From positions 62,001 through 126,000 of the forward strand of contig JAEYPS010000005.1 in the NCBI GenBank assembly GCA_023410475.1: a DNA stretch of 64,000 nt. Direction: 5' to 3'. The notes beneath the pieces were generated by a model. That model made no database searches and was not told where the DNA came from. It saw only the letters and a list, made by a program, of their open reading frames with translations. Source of the DNA: Bacillota bacterium. GTDB taxonomy: Bacteria > Bacillota > Clostridia > Christensenellales > SZUA-584. The translations under genes and the position numbers were made by a program. Of this stretch, positions 60,550 through 64,000 are shown piece by piece. Position 1 is the first letter of the stretch. Each line of letters starts with the position of its first letter.

Positions 60550-61545
60550 TCACGATTCATCGTTTCCATTTATCTCGCCATAATAGTCTTTATAATAAAC
60601 ATCGTGTAAATATTCTTCCAAACTTACTTCAAAATCAGTAGGTTCTTTTACAATATTGATATCCTCCTCTTCTGTTTCTTCTTCTACTTCCGGAAAGCTA
60701 TCATAATAGTCCCACATTTCTTCTTCGAATATGTTCATACTTCTATAATCAAATCTATCAATGTCTATAAGCATCGCGCAAATCTTTTCCATATATTCTT
60801 GATCAGTTAATCCAACAGTATTTGGAAAGTAGCCGCCCATTTGCCCAGCTTCCCAATGACAATGCTCTGCTTCATTGTTGCTTGTTTCGTTTGGAACAAG
60901 AAAAGTACCATAAGGTAAAATAGCGAAGTAATGATCATAATCACTAAAAACACGTCCGAGAGAATATGCTTCTATATAAAATGTAGTACCAAGACTCGAA
61001 TAGAGGAAATAGTTACCACTATTTCCTGCTTCTGTTTCTTCAAATGTAAATGTCCCGAGCTTCTTTTTTTCAGTTAAAGAGTATTTTTCAAACATGAAGC
61101 GTCCAATTGCACTTTTTTTAGTAATAGTTATAAATATACCTTTTGCACTATTGTTTTCATAAAACAACCTCACTATTGCTTCATCAGTTTTATAAAAACA
61201 ATCTGTCATATTTGTTACTTCATTTTTGTTCTTTAAAAATGGAGGCCCTAATACCGAATTTACATATTCCTCATTAGTTCCAATACATAGATTATTGATT
61301 ACTTTTTCATCGAATTCTTTTTTCTGCACATTTTGAGTGTTTTGGTTTATCATATCTATTGATAAGGCTATCAATATCGCTAACGCCAAGCTTCCTAGCA
61401 CTTTTAAAGTAGCCCTTAATAATACATGTTTTTTTACTGTTTTATCATACCATTTAGTAAGTTTATTATTGATTCTATTATAAAAAGCAATAAACTTATT
61501 ATTACGTTTTATCTCAATATCATTTGCCGTTTCTTTAGGATTCAC
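60550..61545 (-). CDS. AT-rich membrane-anchored orphan, ETEC_3214-like
   Basis: 331 residues with one N-terminal membrane segment (VLGSLALAILIALSIDMI) and an acidic C-terminus (EVEEETEEEDINIVKEPT). The body resembles ETEC_3214-type uncharacterised proteins, weakly. Starts at GTG 61545 with GGGAGG upstream. It is visibly more AT-rich than all flanking genes and sits between the rpsB promoter and the LCP gene, which suggests insertion by transfer. Confidence 0.55.
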   Translation of the reverse strand: MNPKETANDIEIKRNNKFIAFYNRINNKLTKWYDKTVKKHVLLRATLKVLGSLALAILIALSIDMINQNTQNVQKKEFDEKVINNLCIGTNEEYVNSVLGPPFLKNKNEVTNMTDCFYKTDEAIVRLFYENNSAKGIFITITKKSAIGRFMFEKYSLTEKKKLGTFTFEETEAGNSGNYFLYSSLGTTFYIEAYSLGRVFSDYDHYFAILPYGTFLVPNETSNNEAEHCHWEAGQMGGYFPNTVGLTDQEYMEKICAMLIDIDRFDYRSMNIFEEEMWDYYDSFPEVEEETEEEDINIVKEPTDFEVSLEEYLHDVYYKDYYGEINGNDES

Positions 61546-61705
61546 TTACTACCCTCCCAAATAACCTACTCTATAAAGATTATATCACAGTCTGCATTAT
61601 TTTGTAATTTAAAGAATTATGATTACATTTTTAATCTTGCTAACTACAAGCAGGGAAGTGAAGCGTACAAAGTCCGAAAAACCAAGACGAAAAACCAATG
61701 TTTTC

Positions 61706-61740
61706 CGCCATACAAAAAAGCGCCCCTTTCGAAGCGCTCT
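61706..61740 (-). terminator. Terminator of the LCP gene
   Basis: On the minus strand GAGCGCTTCGAAAGGGGCGC, then TTTTTTG. Confidence 0.7.
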
Positions 61741-61744
61741 TGTG

Positions 61745-62752
61745 TTACTTATTCAAAAAGTCGTGCAGCTTTTTTATCTCGTCTTCAAACACCTTGGGCT
61801 GCACAACCGACATGCTCTTGTAGCTGCCGGGCTCGAACTCGAGCGGGTATCTGAACTTTTTAAGCTCCTCGTTCTCCATGCCCTTTATAGTGCCCGCGAT
61901 GTCTATCATCTTGTCGAGAGGCATGTCCGTGCGTACGTAGTTTATCATAGCACCCGCAAGGCCGGGTATCTGCCCAAGGCCTATGTCTTTCGCCTTTCGG
62001 AACAGCGCCGTAAGCACAGTCTGCTGACGCTCTATCCTGCCCGCGTCACCGCCCGGGTTCCTTATCCTCATATACGCTACCGCCTGCCTGCCGTCAAGGC
62101 GCTGACGCCCCTCCGACTGCAGCGTGTCGGAACTCTTGCGCTTGTCTATACCGTTTAGCTCTTTGATGGAAGAGTTCATGCTCGGAAGCTCGTTGCTTTT
62201 GATATCAACATCAACTCCGCCAAGGCCGTTTATTATTTCCTCCATACCGTAGAAGTTGACTATGATATAGTGGTCAGGCTCAAGCCCGAAGTTCGATTTG
62301 AACGTCTTTTTCGTAAGGTCTATTCCCCCGAAGCTGAACGCCGCGTTGAGCTTGTTCCTGCTGCGCCCCTCTATGGGAACAAGCGTATCGCGCATGAACG
62401 ACGCGAGCTTTAAGCTGTTGCTGTTCATATCTATCCTAAGATAAATCATAACGTCGGAGAGACCCGAAAACTTACCGATGTGCCTGTTGTCAACTCCGAT
62501 AAGCAGTATGTCCGTTATGCCCTCGCTCTTTCCTATCTCGGGCGCTTCTCCGCCCTTATAGCTTACCTCGGGTAGTCCGCTTGCTTCCGGGTCAGGCTCA
62601 AACTCCTCTACCTCGATCGGCCCGACCTCGGGTTTTTCCCATATCTTAGATACGCCAAGCCATATAAAAACGCCGCATATTAAAAGCAATACTACCAATA
62701 CGCATAATATTACAGCCAATACTTTTGCCGGTCTTCTGGAGGTTTCCTGCAT
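61745..62752 (-). CDS. LytR-CpsA-Psr (LCP) family cell-wall ligase
   Basis: 335 residues: a membrane helix (VLAVILCVLVVLLLICGVFI), then an LCP domain with ASFMRDTLV, KLNAAFSFGG, GLGGVDVDI and RIRNPGGDAGRIERQQ. LCP proteins transfer glycopolymers from the undecaprenyl carrier to peptidoglycan. AAGGAG before the ATG. A single gene. Together with UppS and PopT it handles the same lipid carrier. Confidence 0.93.
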   Translation of the reverse strand: MQETSRRPAKVLAVILCVLVVLLLICGVFIWLGVSKIWEKPEVGPIEVEEFEPDPEASGLPEVSYKGGEAPEIGKSEGITDILLIGVDNRHIGKFSGLSDVMIYLRIDMNSNSLKLASFMRDTLVPIEGRSRNKLNAAFSFGGIDLTKKTFKSNFGLEPDHYIIVNFYGMEEIINGLGGVDVDIKSNELPSMNSSIKELNGIDKRKSSDTLQSEGRQRLDGRQAVAYMRIRNPGGDAGRIERQQTVLTALFRKAKDIGLGQIPGLAGAMINYVRTDMPLDKMIDIAGTIKGMENEELKKFRYPLEFEPGSYKSMSVVQPKVFEDEIKKLHDFLNK

Positions 62753-62902
62753 ATTGCCTCTCCTTAGTATTTTTATTAGTCATAATATATATCAAGTTTC
62801 TGTCAATGTAAATATCAATAAAAACATGCTAAGAAAAGTTTACAACTTCCCTTGTTAACCGCCTGTTTATTGCGGGGATTGACAGTTAAGCTTTCGCGCG
62901 GT

Positions 62903-64000
62903 TTATTTTTTCTTTCTCAGCATATCGCCGGGCATAAGGTTAAAGGGACAGTTGATGTATAGCGCCTCTTTCGGATGAGGAGCGCTTTCGCGCCTCTCTC
63001 CCTCGGGGGTGATAATATCGGTAACGCCAAACGACCCGCTTAATGAAGGAGACAGCACCTCAAGCTCGTCGCCCGCAACAAATTTGCCGCGCTGTTCTAT
63101 GAGCATTAGCCCTCTTACATCCCTGGAGGCTTTGACGACCGCGACGAAGTCGTATGTCCTCGAAGGCGAGCTTCTGACCGTATCCTGCCCGCTCTCACGG
63201 GGATTGCCGTAATAAAACCCCGTAGTGTAAGCCCGGCTGCCCGCCTTTATGACCTCGTCCAAAAGCGTCCTGTCGAAAGGCTTTCCTTCAAGGGCATCGT
63301 CAAGAGCGCGCCGGTAAGCCCGGGTAACGCAGGCGACGTAATATTCCGACTTCATCCGCCCTTCAATCTTCAGCGACGTTATGCCCGCGTTTATCATGTC
63401 GCCTAGGCGGCTTATCATGCAAAGGTCCTTCGAGTTGAAAATATACGTTCCGTGGTCGTCCGCGTAAACCGGGAGATATTCTCCCTCATAGCCCCTCTCG
63501 CTCACATGGTACTCCCAGCGGCACGGTTGTGCGCACTCTCCTTTGTTGCCGCTCCTGCCCGTGAAAACGTTGGATAGAAGACACCTGCCCGAGTACGATA
63601 TGCACATAGCGCCGTGCACGAACGCCTCGAGCTCAAGCGAGGCGGGTATCTCTCTTTTCATTTGCGCGATTTCTTCGAGTGTGAGCTCGCGCGACAGTAT
63701 CACGCGCGAAACCCCCTGCGCGTGCCAAAAAAGCGCGCTTCGCGTATTCGTTGTGTTTGCCTGCGTAGACAGGTGTACAGGAACGCCGGGCGCTACGCGC
63801 TTGACCGCCGTCAAAACACCCGGGTCTGTTATGATGAGAGCGTCAACACGAGCGTCTCTTAATTGTTCTATGTAACCTTCAAGGCCCTCAAAATCGCTGT
63901 TCCTGAACACCGCGTTCAGCGTTATATACAGGCGTTTGCCAAGGCCGTGCAGGAAAGCCGCCGCGTCCTTTATCTCGTCCGGCGAGAAATTGTCGGCGAA
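62903..64000 (-). CDS. Peptidase U32 family protein, cut by right edge
   Basis: 366 codons are visible and the frame is open past base 64000, so the N-terminus is missing; the first visible residues FADNFSPDEIKDAAAFLHGL match the U32 core. Signature: EAFVHGAMCISYSGRCLLSN then GNKGECAQPCRWEY. U32 proteins such as TrhP are tRNA hydroxylation factors and others cut collagen; the subgroup cannot be set from this part. Confidence 0.9.
   Translation of the reverse strand, partial: FADNFSPDEIKDAAAFLHGLGKRLYITLNAVFRNSDFEGLEGYIEQLRDARVDALIITDPGVLTAVKRVAPGVPVHLSTQANTTNTRSALFWHAQGVSRVILSRELTLEEIAQMKREIPASLELEAFVHGAMCISYSGRCLLSNVFTGRSGNKGECAQPCRWEYHVSERGYEGEYLPVYADDHGTYIFNSKDLCMISRLGDMINAGITSLKIEGRMKSEYYVACVTRAYRRALDDALEGKPFDRTLLDEVIKAGSRAYTTGFYYGNPRESGQDTVRSSPSRTYDFVAVVKASRDVRGLMLIEQRGKFVAGDELEVLSPSLSGSFGVTDIITPEGERRESAPHPKEALYINCPFNLMPGDMLRKKK

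Noticed and set aside
1..64000. CRISPR array
   Set aside because: No regularly spaced direct repeats of 24-40 bp were seen.
1..64000. tRNA, rRNA or named riboswitches
   Set aside because: No cloverleaf ends, conserved TPsiC arm or familiar aptamer core was recognised in the gaps; a covariance search was not possible.

Overview
The window reads as a stretch of chromosome from a Gram-positive, probably spore-forming member of the Clostridia (Firmicutes), possibly a gut lineage. The support is Gram-positive PolC, HemZ, the YhbD/bactofilin pair, YkvI, DUF4489 and DUF2935 proteins, LCP and RNase III neighbourhoods, GGAGG-type ribosome binding sites, frequent ATA codons, and GTG/TTG starts that are decided by good Shine-Dalgarno sequences. 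No tRNA, rRNA, CRISPR array or complete insertion sequence was recognised.

1-1819: an AT-rich adenine-DNA methyltransferase gene, cut by the left edge and broken by a one-base frameshift inside its SAM-binding motif. 1931-4334: a lipoprotein, a PG-binding/LysM/M14 peptidase and a DtxR-family regulator, all on the minus strand. 4559-7042: the divergent ferrous-iron operon feoA-feoB plus a 56-residue Cys-rich FeoB partner. 7180-15843: small membrane and DUF1540 proteins, YhbD plus bactofilin, a DUF368 (PopT-type) undecaprenyl-phosphate translocase, an ABC transporter, a TetR/FAD-oxidoreductase unit and DUF2935. 15989-26282: YkvI transporter, enolase, tandem DUF4489 paralogues, DUF3788, a ketopantoate-reductase-like gene, an AraC regulator divergent from a PadR/DUF2812 pair with clear operators, and lipA-lplA.

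26283-26690 is a repeat-rich gap holding a truncated DUF559 endonuclease. 26691-44835 is mostly minus-strand housekeeping: lspA, plsY, der, a DUF512 radical-SAM protein, a PstS-like lipoprotein, glyA, rnc, acpP, plsX, rpmF, yceD, hemZ, an MBL hydrolase, dtd, rel and recJ. 45081-47313 is secDF.

47517-60370 is the classical cluster read as rpsB-tsf-pyrH-frr-(small protein)-uppS-cdsA-dxr-rseP-ispG-polC from a promoter near 60500. It joins translation, UMP kinase, MEP isoprenoid steps, undecaprenyl and phospholipid synthesis, membrane proteolysis and replication. 60550-64000 holds an AT-rich orphan, an LCP cell-wall ligase and a partial U32 peptidase family gene.

The most unusual structure is a family of about 38-bp hairpin repeats (seven copies) in gaps of the housekeeping gene runs. 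One copy supplies the end of ispG and creates a misleading upstream start for polC. Other points worth checking are a metal regulator with a mixed MntR/DtxR ligand set, a dyad before feoA, tandem PadR operators, and a DUF559 remnant bounded by GAGGGAGGC-type repeats.
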